NCBI GenBank assembly: GCA_021811635.1
Contig: JAJZNS010000019.1
Location: 1 to 8,353 of the forward strand
DNA from: Thermoplasmata archaeon
Lineage (GTDB): Archaea; Thermoplasmatota; Thermoplasmata; Thermoplasmatales; Thermoplasmataceae
Direction of reading: 5' to 3'
Length of the DNA stretch: 8,353 bases
This document shows, piece after piece, positions 1 through 5,501 of this stretch. A model generated the notes under the pieces. The model saw only the letters and a list, made by a program, of their open reading frames with translations. It was not told the DNA's origin and did not search any database. The translations under genes were made by a program, and so were the position numbers. The stretch's first letter is position 1. Each line of letters begins with the position of its first letter.

Positions 1-1
1 T

Positions 2-517
2 GCAATTGCGATCAATCCTTCATTTGATTTTTATACCGGAGCTCTCAGCCAGCTCGGTTCGCCCGGATCTAACTCCCCCTGGGTTTATAACACTGGATTG
101 ATGTTCACTTCCATCCTCCTCTTCCTGTTCTCCGTTTCACTTCTTATGTATTCAAGGAACAGGATTGAGGCAGCCGGCAGTTCATTTTTTATGATTGCTG
201 CGCTGTTCCTGGCACTAATTGGTATATACCACGGCGGGACGTACCCGCACGATTTCGTTTCATTGTGGTTTTTCGTCCTTGCTGATATCTCTATATTCAC
301 TTGGGGGCTTGGACTCATTATCCATAGCAGAAAATGGGGTTCGTTTGTTCTTGTGCTTGGAATTGCATCAACAACTGCTGCATTCGTAATAAAATGGCCG
401 TCAAGTGCAGAACTTGAGACTTTTGGAACTGCATCAATAGCGCTCTGGGCAATGATAATGATTGTTGAGCTCCGCCGGGATATGCAGGTCAATGTTGATT
501 TTTCCCGCCAGGAATAA
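2..517 (+). CDS. DUF998-type integral membrane protein, 5' end outside the window
   Basis: The frame is open from base 2 to the TAA at 515-517, giving 171 residues with no start needed inside the window. A TTG at 98 and an ATG at 101 are internal, because about 32 in-frame codons before them read as good protein. Those codons encode the extracytoplasmic stretch typical of DUF998 proteins: an N-P-x-F-D-F-Y segment, then a Ser-x-Leu-Gly motif (S16-G19), then a P-W-x-Y-N motif just before a membrane helix. About five hydrophobic helices follow (roughly residues 33-51, 59-75, 83-105, 110-126 and 137-152). The family normally has about six, so probably only the first helix and the N-terminus are missing. 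DUF998 proteins have no established biochemical role. The last 29 bases overlap the end of the convergent methyltransferase gene. The DUF998 assignment rests on motif pattern and topology and is fairly sure; the function is unknown. Confidence 0.75.
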   Translation, partial: AIAINPSFDFYTGALSQLGSPGSNSPWVYNTGLMFTSILLFLFSVSLLMYSRNRIEAAGSSFFMIAALFLALIGIYHGGTYPHDFVSLWFFVLADISIFTWGLGLIIHSRKWGSFVLVLGIASTTAAFVIKWPSSAELETFGTASIALWAMIMIVELRRDMQVNVDFSRQE

Positions 518-1361
518 CGTCCGTATAAAACGATTTACGCCTGTAATGCTTCGTGGCCGTTTCTGATCGGCCATTGGCATTTTCGTAAACCTTGACAAAC
601 GAAGGCTTCCCGAAGATCTCTAAGAATAACGGCACATCCCAGTCAACATTCAGTAGATAATTCGCCTTGAGGCCATGGATTAACGTGGCGAGATCCCTGA
701 AGTCGACGTCCAGGAAGTTAACGTTGTACCACTGCTTTCCGGGATAAGGTGGATCCAGATAGAAAAACGAGTCCGCTGAATCGTATTTTTTTATGAGATC
801 GCGAAAATCCATGTTTTCTATCTTCCATGATCGTATTCGTCTGGACATCTCAGGCAGATCAAAAACAGTCTTCCTGAGGTATGATGCGGAGGCTTTCTCC
901 TTTCTCGTCGCGTAAGTATTACCCAACCCTCCAAATGAGGTGTTGAATCGATAGAGTGTTCTGAGAGCCAATTCAAGTGGATCAGAGGGAATATCATCTC
1001 TGCTCCCAGGATTACCTTTTCCACCCCGCTTCCGCAATGCCTTCGCTTCCCGCGCCATTCCGGTGCCGGGAAATTTCTTATCATGTCCAATGCCACCGGG
1101 TATGGTTGCCCTTTCAAGAAGAGACTTCATTTTTCGCATTATTCCCTCAGGGTGTTGCTGGATCATCCTGAACATGTTTACAAGAATGGGATCAATGTCA
1201 TTGTATACCACCTGGATTCCGGCTGTATTCAATGAGACCAGGCCGGAACCTCCGAAGACATCAACGATTACGGAAGGTTGTGCAGCCTTCACAACCCTGA
1301 AGATGTCATGAAGCAGGCTTGTTTTAGCTCCGGGGTACTTGATTAACCTCAAGTATTTCAT
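489..1361 (-). CDS. D12-class (Dam-like) DNA N6-adenine methyltransferase, orphan
   Basis: The 290-residue protein is likely to transfer a methyl group from S-adenosylmethionine to N6 of adenine in DNA. Motifs appear in the order of the Dam/D12 (alpha-type) family. They are an N-terminal K-Y-P-G-A-K segment (motif X, residues 8-13), the SAM-binding D-V-F-G-G-S-G loop (34-40), Y-N-D-I-D (53-57) and the catalytic D-P-P-Y (203-206). The length matches the family (about 270-300). A basic, glycine-rich stretch at about residues 94-124 may be an insertion or part of the target-recognition region. The ATG at 1361 places motif X at the extreme N-terminus, as expected, and a TATA-like box is centred about 26 bases upstream. 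No restriction endonuclease is encoded nearby, so it looks like an orphan; the DNA sequence it recognises cannot be told from here. Its 3' end overlaps the convergent DUF998 gene by 29 bases. Family assignment is firm. Confidence 0.9.
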   Translation of the reverse strand: MKYLRLIKYPGAKTSLLHDIFRVVKAAQPSVIVDVFGGSGLVSLNTAGIQVVYNDIDPILVNMFRMIQQHPEGIMRKMKSLLERATIPGGIGHDKKFPGTGMAREAKALRKRGGKGNPGSRDDIPSDPLELALRTLYRFNTSFGGLGNTYATRKEKASASYLRKTVFDLPEMSRRIRSWKIENMDFRDLIKKYDSADSFFYLDPPYPGKQWYNVNFLDVDFRDLATLIHGLKANYLLNVDWDVPLFLEIFGKPSFVKVYENANGRSETATKHYRRKSFYTDVIPGGKNQH

Positions 1362-1382
1362 GTTTTATCGTTATAGAATTTC

Positions 1383-1390
1383 TATGTATA
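1383..1390 (-). promoter_or_regulatory. TATA box of the methyltransferase gene
   Basis: Read on the minus strand this is TATACATA, at -29 to -22 from the ATG at 1361. That is the archaeal TATA spacing expected if transcription starts at the start codon itself (leaderless mRNA). The match in sequence and position is good; transcription is inferred. Confidence 0.55.
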
Positions 1391-1763
1391 TGAATGTTGA
1401 ACAGGAAAACTCATCTCTCCATTACACCTTGCGTACTAACACTAGCCTCATAAATGCGGCCATCCATGAGGGAAGTACAAGGCTTACGGTTGGTTTCAAT
1501 TATAGTATAATCTGAACTACATTGCGGCAGAAAACTCGGAAGTTTTGGGTTATGTTACCCTTGACTAAGCTGCCAGTATCTGTTAGACTCAGTATACGAT
1601 CATATCTCTGGGCTGCTTTCTAGCGGCTTATCCATAACTCTTGTGGGGATAGAGCCTTGTGCTGAATATTGCGCACCCATCCTGGTTTCCCTGTAATTTC
1701 CATTTACGGCGTTGTCAATTACAAGGCCGGGGAAATGCAAGGACAAATGATCCGTAATAAGAA

Positions 1764-1788
1764 TAACCTTTGAAGCGGGAAAAGGTTA
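1764..1788. repeat. 8-bp inverted repeat upstream of membrane protein gene
   Basis: TAACCTTT and AAAGGTTA are perfect reverse complements separated by nine bases. The element lies 26 bases before the TATA-like sequence at 1814-1822, a position suited to an operator or activator site for the gene at 1856. It could also form an RNA hairpin if transcribed. The half-site AAAGGTTA occurs again in a shorter inverted repeat at 7046-7060, upstream of the glycosyltransferase. Confidence 0.45.
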
Positions 1789-1813
1789 AAGTGCGGAAAT
1801 AAATAATATTAGG

Positions 1814-1833
1814 ATAAATATAGAAGATAAATT
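1814..1833 (+). promoter_or_regulatory. TATA-like promoter zone of the membrane protein gene
   Basis: Two candidate boxes sit here: ATAAATATA (1814-1822), which would give a short leader of about 12 bases, and GATAAATT (1826-1833), centred 26 bases before the GTG and so fitting a leaderless transcript. The sequence does not decide between them. Confidence 0.4.
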
Positions 1834-1855
1834 CCGGCTAAAGCTTTCATTTTCC

Positions 1856-2419
1856 GTGAAATATATACTGATCACATTTCCTGTTGCCGTACTTGTGTAT
1901 ATTGCCATTTTTCATCCATTCTATTTCCTATTATATCCTCTATCTTCCGTCGATCCATACCTGTATTATTCGTATTCTCCCGGTTTCTGGTCTGTGGATG
2001 TCTCCTTCTGGGTCTTTACCCCTCTCTATTACATGTGGTTTAGAAAATCGAGAGAAAACAGACTGATATCGACAATCTACGCATTTTGCCTGGACGCATC
2101 TGCTGTGGGAATATTTCTTGTTTTTTTTGCAATAGTCTACGGAATTGACCCGTTCCAATCCTCATACTATACATACGCCCTTGTGTTATCCCTGATGTTC
2201 TTAGTTCCAGTGCTGCACATGAGGTTCAGGAAAAGAAACATACCGTTAATTCTGCTTTTTCCCATCATTGGAGCAGCCTGGAGAATTACGGGAACGGGTA
2301 ATATCGGGTATTTCATTTCTGCTTCAGTTCTTTTCGATCTTGCGATGATATTCTACAGTTTCCTCTTCTTATATTCACTCCTGCCGAACAGTGAAGATTC
2401 CGTGAAAGTAGGGAATTGA
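1856..2419 (+). CDS. Hypothetical multi-pass membrane protein
   Basis: A 187-residue protein that I do not recognise. It starts with GTG at 1856; no upstream in-frame start is credible and the first helix begins almost at once. About six hydrophobic segments are visible (roughly residues 4-27, 47-60, 76-97, 105-121, 130-145 and 152-175). Short basic loops (R-K-S-R-E-N-R near 63-69 and R-F-R-K-R near 122-126) probably face the cytoplasm under the positive-inside rule. The first extracytoplasmic loop is rich in Tyr, Ser and Pro. No catalytic or ligand-binding motif stands out. It is a single-gene unit with its own A+T-rich promoter and an inverted repeat further upstream. Real coding is supported by the long membrane-protein pattern; function is unknown. 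Confidence 0.7.
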   Translation: MKYILITFPVAVLVYIAIFHPFYFLLYPLSSVDPYLYYSYSPGFWSVDVSFWVFTPLYYMWFRKSRENRLISTIYAFCLDASAVGIFLVFFAIVYGIDPFQSSYYTYALVLSLMFLVPVLHMRFRKRNIPLILLFPIIGAAWRITGTGNIGYFISASVLFDLAMIFYSFLFLYSLLPNSEDSVKVGN

Positions 2420-2489
2420 TTCATATGGGCGCAAAAGAGGGCCGTCAAATTATTGAATATGCTCATTCCAGCAAAGCATGAATAACCGC

Positions 2490-2494
2490 TTTTT
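2490..2494 (+). terminator. Possible T-tract terminator after the membrane protein gene
   Basis: A run of five T residues lies about 70 bases past the stop of the membrane protein gene. Archaeal RNA polymerase can terminate at such tracts without a hairpin. One run is weak evidence. Confidence 0.2.
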
Positions 2495-2623
2495 GAAGGC
2501 ATTATTGATTTTAGTTGTAGGCTGCCTTCACAGTGCGGTTACGCAGAATTGCTTCGTGCATGGATCAATTTTATTTGTGCAGACATAGATCAGAATAAGG
2601 CCCGCAGAAGGTCATGTCATTTG

Positions 2624-2636
2624 TTGACCGGGTCAA
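2624..2636. repeat. 13-bp perfect palindrome, possible operator
   Basis: TTGACC and GGTCAA flank a single central G. A compact symmetric element of this size is the kind of site bound by a dimeric winged-helix or ribbon-helix-helix regulator. It lies about 60 bases before the TATA-like sequence at 2691 and about 180 bases before the secreted-protein gene. No regulator gene lies in the window. Confidence 0.35.
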
Positions 2637-2707
2637 GATCGGCACTTACCATAAAATGGCAGTGCTGTAATGGGATCCCTAGTACCATAGTTTTTAAAAC
2701 ATTGAAA

Positions 2708-2729
2708 AATAAAGACTTCGAATAAAGAC
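2708..2729 (+). repeat. 9-bp direct repeat AATAAAGAC, 13-bp period
   Basis: Two exact copies (2708-2716 and 2721-2729) are separated by TTCG. They lie about 60-80 bases upstream of the TATA box of the secreted-protein gene, so a tandem regulator-binding site is possible. The A+T-rich content makes a chance repeat plausible too. Confidence 0.3.
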
Positions 2730-2785
2730 AATATTATTGCCCTGGGGAATTGGTTATGATCGGTGTCCGTCCACGGAAAGTTAGC

Positions 2786-2794
2786 TTTTAAATA
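2786..2794 (+). promoter_or_regulatory. TATA box of the secreted-protein gene
   Basis: TTTTAAATA, centred at 2790, is the best TATA match in the window. It lies exactly 26 bases before the ATG at 2816 and only 20 before the in-frame ATG at 2810, so it favours a leaderless message beginning at 2816. Confidence 0.6.
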
Positions 2795-2815
2795 CCTTTA
2801 AAAATATGCATGTTA

Positions 2816-3370
2816 ATGAAAAGGAGTATAAAGATCGCTATCCCTGTTGTTGTCGTGGCACTGGTGATCGTTGTTGGACTCGGCTATTTTGGTTATCTCC
2901 CGTTCCTGAACAGCCCTCATTTTGGATTCCCAACTTCTCAGCAGGTAAGCAGCACAGCGGGAAATGGGCAGACTTATAACCAGTCGGGATCTCCTTCACA
3001 GCATTCAGGATCCCCTTCAAATTTCAACGCGTCCGGTGTCTCCTCCTTTGAAATTCTCAATTATACAGACACGGCAAAGCTTTCGTATGTTGAAGTGTTG
3101 GAGATACAGTTCTCAAGCGGCAGTAATGCCCAGTCTGCGTATGCAAAACTCACTGGAACCTTCAGAGTGGGATCCCTGGGGATATCGGTAAGCGGGAACA
3201 CTACTTACAGGGGCTTTACGTATTTCAGTTACGGTATTTCCGGAATCACGGTGGCTGCCGGCTTTGATTCGTCTTATATGTTCCTGATACTGATGGTCTC
3301 AGGAAACGCAGGTCAATTTTCTGTTTCTGCAACCTCTCAGGTGGTGGTAAACGCTATGTACGGCATATAG
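2816..3370 (+). CDS. Secreted, membrane-anchored Ser/Gly/Asn-rich protein of unknown function
   Basis: A 184-residue protein. A basic N-terminus (MKRSIK) precedes one strong hydrophobic segment (about residues 7-30), acting as an uncleaved anchor or signal peptide. A low-complexity linker rich in Ser, Gly, Gln and Asn follows (about 32-75), with a near-tandem heptad SGSPSQH/SGSPSNF (57-70). The C-terminal domain (about 76-184) alternates polar and hydrophobic residues, suggesting a beta-rich fold outside the cell. It contains no cysteine. Four N-x-S/T sequons (N55, N71, N82, N128) could be glycosylated, as is common for archaeal surface proteins. The start at 2816 was preferred over ATG 2810 because of TATA spacing; the longer form adds only two residues. 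I do not recognise the family. The architecture is confident; the function is not. Confidence 0.72.
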   Translation: MKRSIKIAIPVVVVALVIVVGLGYFGYLPFLNSPHFGFPTSQQVSSTAGNGQTYNQSGSPSQHSGSPSNFNASGVSSFEILNYTDTAKLSYVEVLEIQFSSGSNAQSAYAKLTGTFRVGSLGISVSGNTTYRGFTYFSYGISGITVAAGFDSSYMFLILMVSGNAGQFSVSATSQVVVNAMYGI

Positions 3371-3389
3371 TTCAACACCTGGCAAATTG

Positions 3390-3397
3390 TTATTTTT
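3390..3397 (+). terminator. T-rich terminator after the secreted-protein gene
   Basis: TTATTTTT lies 20 bases past the stop codon of the secreted-protein gene. That is the position and composition expected of an archaeal T-tract terminator, with no stable hairpin needed. Confidence 0.4.
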
Positions 3398-3480
3398 ACC
3401 TTAATTTAAACGCGATCATTATTCATGCATTTTGAATACTTCTTTTTCCAATTAAAAGAAAGAAGGGAATTCATGGCAAT

Positions 3481-3489
3481 GGTTAAATG
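3481..3489 (+). promoter_or_regulatory. Weak TATA-like box of the zinc-ribbon gene
   Basis: GGTTAAATG is centred 26 bases before the ATG at 3511. It contains the upstream ATG at 3487, so if this box is used the longer form of the protein could not be made from the same message. Confidence 0.3.
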
Positions 3490-3510
3490 CTGTCAAAAAT
3501 TTGTATCTCC

Positions 3511-3702
3511 ATGCCAAGGATCGTCGTCAGGTGCTCCAAATGCAATGAACCCTTCGTACTGGATTACACCGGGGGCGATCTTATGAGGTTCGATACTGGC
3601 GGGAACAGGAACACATTGTGCCCAAAGTGCAGGTCAGAAGGCCGGAACGTCCCAATGCACCACAGCAAAGGGAAAGGGTCAGATGAAAATGGTCACACAT
3701 AA
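3511..3702 (+). CDS. Small zinc-ribbon protein with two CxxC knuckles
   Basis: A 63-residue protein. Two knuckles, C8-x2-C11 and C37-x2-C40, are spaced to form one zinc-ribbon site binding a structural zinc ion. Between them a Gly-rich, acidic segment (Y-T-G-G-D-L and D-T-G-G) makes the ribbon loops. The C-terminal tail is basic and hydrophilic (about residues 43-63). Such mini zinc ribbons in archaea are usually nucleic-acid- or protein-binding accessory factors, but no specific role can be read here. An in-frame ATG at 3487 would add eight residues (MLSKICIS) ahead of the ribbon. I chose 3511 because the shorter form starts directly before the fold and has a TATA-like sequence at -26. It converges on the cupin gene with 66 bases between stops. 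Confidence 0.65.
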   Translation: MPRIVVRCSKCNEPFVLDYTGGDLMRFDTGGNRNTLCPKCRSEGRNVPMHHSKGKGSDENGHT

Positions 3703-3768
3703 CCTCTATAGGGGATTTCTGAATGATCATCGTGAACCGGACCGCAATTGCGAGAGTGAAATTCCGAA

Positions 3769-4128
3769 TCAATTCCCAAGCATCTGTCTGGCAACATCTA
3801 CTGGAACGATACAGATGATCCTGGTATCTTTCTCCGCGACCATGCCATGGTACGCGTTCGGGGGGATGAAGACAAAGTCTCCTTCCACTGCTTCTTCCAC
3901 CCTGTCATCAATAGTGGCATTCACCTTTCCTTCAATTATGAAGATTTCATGCTCATAGTTATGGGAATGAAACGGGGTGTTCTTTCCCTCGGGAATGCTG
4001 ATAAGGCGCATGGAGAAATTAGGGGCTCCGTCCCTGTGGGTGATCAGCCACCTTATCCTTGCACCGCCTTCCATCTCCTTTTCTTCAATATCAGATGAGT
4101 TGCCGACTTTACCTTTTCCCGCTTTCAT
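3769..4128 (-). CDS. Single-domain cupin (cupin_2) metal-binding protein
   Basis: A 119-residue cytoplasmic beta-barrel protein. Cupin motif 1 is complete: G48, then H54-x-H56, E61 and G67. Motif 2 is G83-x5-P89 with H94. H54, H56, E61 and H94 are the expected ligands of a single divalent metal (Fe, Mn, Ni or Zn in the superfamily). The length matches stand-alone cupins, which include small dioxygenases, isomerases and binding proteins; the substrate cannot be deduced. The ATG at 4128 was chosen over a TTG at 4134 because a TATA-like box lies at -26 from the ATG. The gene is divergent from the MFS transporter, with 116 bases between the start codons. That could mean shared regulation, but nothing in the sequence ties the cupin to the transporter's substrate. 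Fold is firm, activity unknown. Confidence 0.85.
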   Translation of the reverse strand: MKAGKGKVGNSSDIEEKEMEGGARIRWLITHRDGAPNFSMRLISIPEGKNTPFHSHNYEHEIFIIEGKVNATIDDRVEEAVEGDFVFIPPNAYHGMVAEKDTRIICIVPVDVARQMLGN

Positions 4129-4150
4129 ATTCAAAATAGCACTCGAAAGT

Positions 4151-4157
4151 TAATAAT
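4151..4157 (-). promoter_or_regulatory. TATA-like box of the cupin gene
   Basis: On the minus strand this reads ATTATTA, at -29 to -23 from the ATG at 4128. It supports the ATG start and a leaderless message. Confidence 0.4.
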
Positions 4158-4215
4158 GATTCTCCAGGTGCTGTCTGCTGTGACCAATCGTGTAAGTCCA
4201 TGATTTTATGTAACC

Positions 4216-4222
4216 AATAAAT
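4216..4222 (+). promoter_or_regulatory. TATA-like box of the MFS transporter gene
   Basis: AATAAAT is centred at 4219, 26 bases before the ATG at 4245. It therefore argues against the TTG at 4230 as the start. Confidence 0.45.
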
Positions 4223-4244
4223 CAGGGTATTGCTTTCCGGGTTT

Positions 4245-5414
4245 ATGAATTACCGTGCACTGGCAGTACATTCCACACGGGCAGTGTACGCAATCAGCTG
4301 GTACAACATTTCCCCGGCGCTGATCTATATTGAGAGTGATCTATTCCTGAACCAGGCTCAGGTAGGACTACTTGTAACAGCTTTCTATATAGGCGTGGGT
4401 ATTTCACAGATTCCTGCCGGTTATCTGGCAACAATCTTTGGCAACAGGAATATGGCTTCATCCGGAATATTCCTGCTTGGCATTTCAGGCCTGGTATCCT
4501 TTATTTCCCCGGGATTGACTATACTTATTGTTTCCCGTGCAATTGCAGGCATTGCATCCGGAATGTTTTTCTCTCCGGCAATGGGGACGTTGAGAAATAT
4601 TACTGATGACCATACCTTTGGCTTTCATGTCAATGTTTTCAATGGGGTTTTCAGCCTTGGCGCAGGTGCTGGACTTGCAGGATGGGCCATCCTTGACATT
4701 GCCGTTGGATGGCGCATTGCATTCCTCATAAGTGGCCTGATCACAATCTCATTTTCGCTAATCTACTATTTTTCCCTAAGAGGAGTCCATGAGGAAAGAC
4801 CAGCGAGATCGCCGTCCAACATAATGAAGAGCGTACTAACCAACAGGGTGGTGTGGATCCTGGGCATGGCAGGTTCTGCAGCGATCATCTCGGAGAACGT
4901 TGCTGCTGCATTCATAGTCTATTACCTTGAGGAAGCACTTGGTATACCGCCATCTCCAGCGGCTCTTGCCGGCGTGTTAATCCTGTCCTTTGGATTTGCA
5001 GGAGGCATTGTAGGCGGGCTTGTTGCCGGGAGATACATAAGCACCAGGCTGTTTTTCTACGTGACTACGGTGGCGGTTTCAATTCTCATGATATCAATCG
5101 CATTCGTACGCAACATAGTCGAGATATACTTTATAGTCAGTCTTATAGGAATGCTAACCGCGCCCATAATCTCCTCCTCCTATGTGCTTATAACAGGATC
5201 ACTCAGGGGAAGGGAGGAAGTCACGTCATCAATGTCTGTGGTCAATGGGATCCAGCAGATTCCCGGTTCCGTGTGGCCATACGCTTTTACACTGGTTGTA
5301 TCGTTTTTCTCTTTTGGCGCAGCATGGGTCTTTATCGGGGTTTCCTCACTGGCACTTCTGGCATTTGGCTTTTTGCCATCTGTCCGGAAGATGGCACTGG
5401 ATGAAGAGGTATGA
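4245..5414 (+). CDS. Major facilitator superfamily (MFS) transporter
   Basis: A 389-residue integral membrane protein with about 12 hydrophobic helices in two halves, joined by a short hydrophilic linker (about residues 178-195, H-E-E-R-P-A-R-S-P-S). The MFS signature loop between helices 2 and 3 reads G-Y-L-A-T-I-F-G-N-R (59-68), a degenerate motif A lacking the usual Asp. R98 in helix 4 (S-R-A-I-A-G-I-A-S-G) matches motif B. A Gly-rich helix 5 (around 133-149) resembles motif C of antiporters. It would use the proton or another gradient to move a small solute; substrate and direction cannot be inferred. The length is typical. ATG 4245 was chosen over TTG 4230 by TATA spacing. A T6 tract downstream may end transcription. 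Confidence 0.9.
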   Translation: MNYRALAVHSTRAVYAISWYNISPALIYIESDLFLNQAQVGLLVTAFYIGVGISQIPAGYLATIFGNRNMASSGIFLLGISGLVSFISPGLTILIVSRAIAGIASGMFFSPAMGTLRNITDDHTFGFHVNVFNGVFSLGAGAGLAGWAILDIAVGWRIAFLISGLITISFSLIYYFSLRGVHEERPARSPSNIMKSVLTNRVVWILGMAGSAAIISENVAAAFIVYYLEEALGIPPSPAALAGVLILSFGFAGGIVGGLVAGRYISTRLFFYVTTVAVSILMISIAFVRNIVEIYFIVSLIGMLTAPIISSSYVLITGSLRGREEVTSSMSVVNGIQQIPGSVWPYAFTLVVSFFSFGAAWVFIGVSSLALLAFGFLPSVRKMALDEEV

Positions 5415-5469
5415 TACGCGACCTTATTCCCAGAACTTATCTTCTACTTTCAGGATACAAATCGGCAGG

Positions 5470-5475
5470 TTTTTT
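5470..5475 (+). terminator. T6 tract, likely terminator of the MFS gene
   Basis: Six consecutive T residues lie 56 bases past the MFS stop codon, in the gap before the convergent gene ends. This is a plausible archaeal T-tract terminator. Confidence 0.4.
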
Positions 5476-5501
5476 CGAGCATTCAGATCGATGATCGGAC
5501 T

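Larger units (their letters stand above)
1362..1855. other. 494-base intergenic region without a convincing gene
   Basis: This stretch separates the divergent methyltransferase and membrane-protein genes. It holds the methyltransferase TATA box, a small hairpin at 1531-1546 (AAAACT, four-base CGGA loop, AGTTTT), a long inverted repeat at 1764-1788, and an A+T-rich promoter zone at 1800-1833. A 41-codon open frame at 1390-1515 (+) starts with ATG, but its product resembles nothing I know and its length is not beyond chance. I see no tRNA, no terminal inverted repeats of an insertion sequence and no transposase fragment. The unusual length for a compact archaeal genome leaves room for an unrecognised small RNA or gene remnant. 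Confidence 0.5.
2420..2815. other. 396-base intergenic region with palindrome and direct repeat
   Basis: No credible gene is visible; the open frames here have fewer than about 20 codons. The region holds a T5 tract (2490-2494), a 13-bp palindrome (2624-2636), an 8-bp palindrome GGGATCCC (2672-2679), a TATA-like TTTTTAAAAC (2691-2700), a 9-bp direct repeat (2708-2729), and the strong TATA box of the downstream secreted protein (2786-2794). The TATA-like sequence at 2691 could drive a second start near 2722, which would produce either a long leader or a short untranslated RNA. That is inference only. Confidence 0.5.

Noticed and set aside
85..492. 135-codon open frame on the minus strand opposite the DUF998 gene
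   Set aside because: It is the antisense of a membrane-protein gene whose plus-strand frame has clear helices and DUF998 motifs. The antisense product shows no domain, and its low-complexity Ile/Ser content mirrors the hydrophobic codons.
1390..1515. 41-codon open frame starting with ATG on the plus strand
   Set aside because: The length is not beyond chance, no family is recognised and there is no clear promoter. It is kept as a note within the intergenic region rather than called a gene.
489..2419. Possible restriction-modification or phage-defence island around the methyltransferase
   Set aside because: No nuclease, helicase, specificity subunit or other defence domain is encoded next to it. 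The neighbours are membrane proteins without defence motifs.
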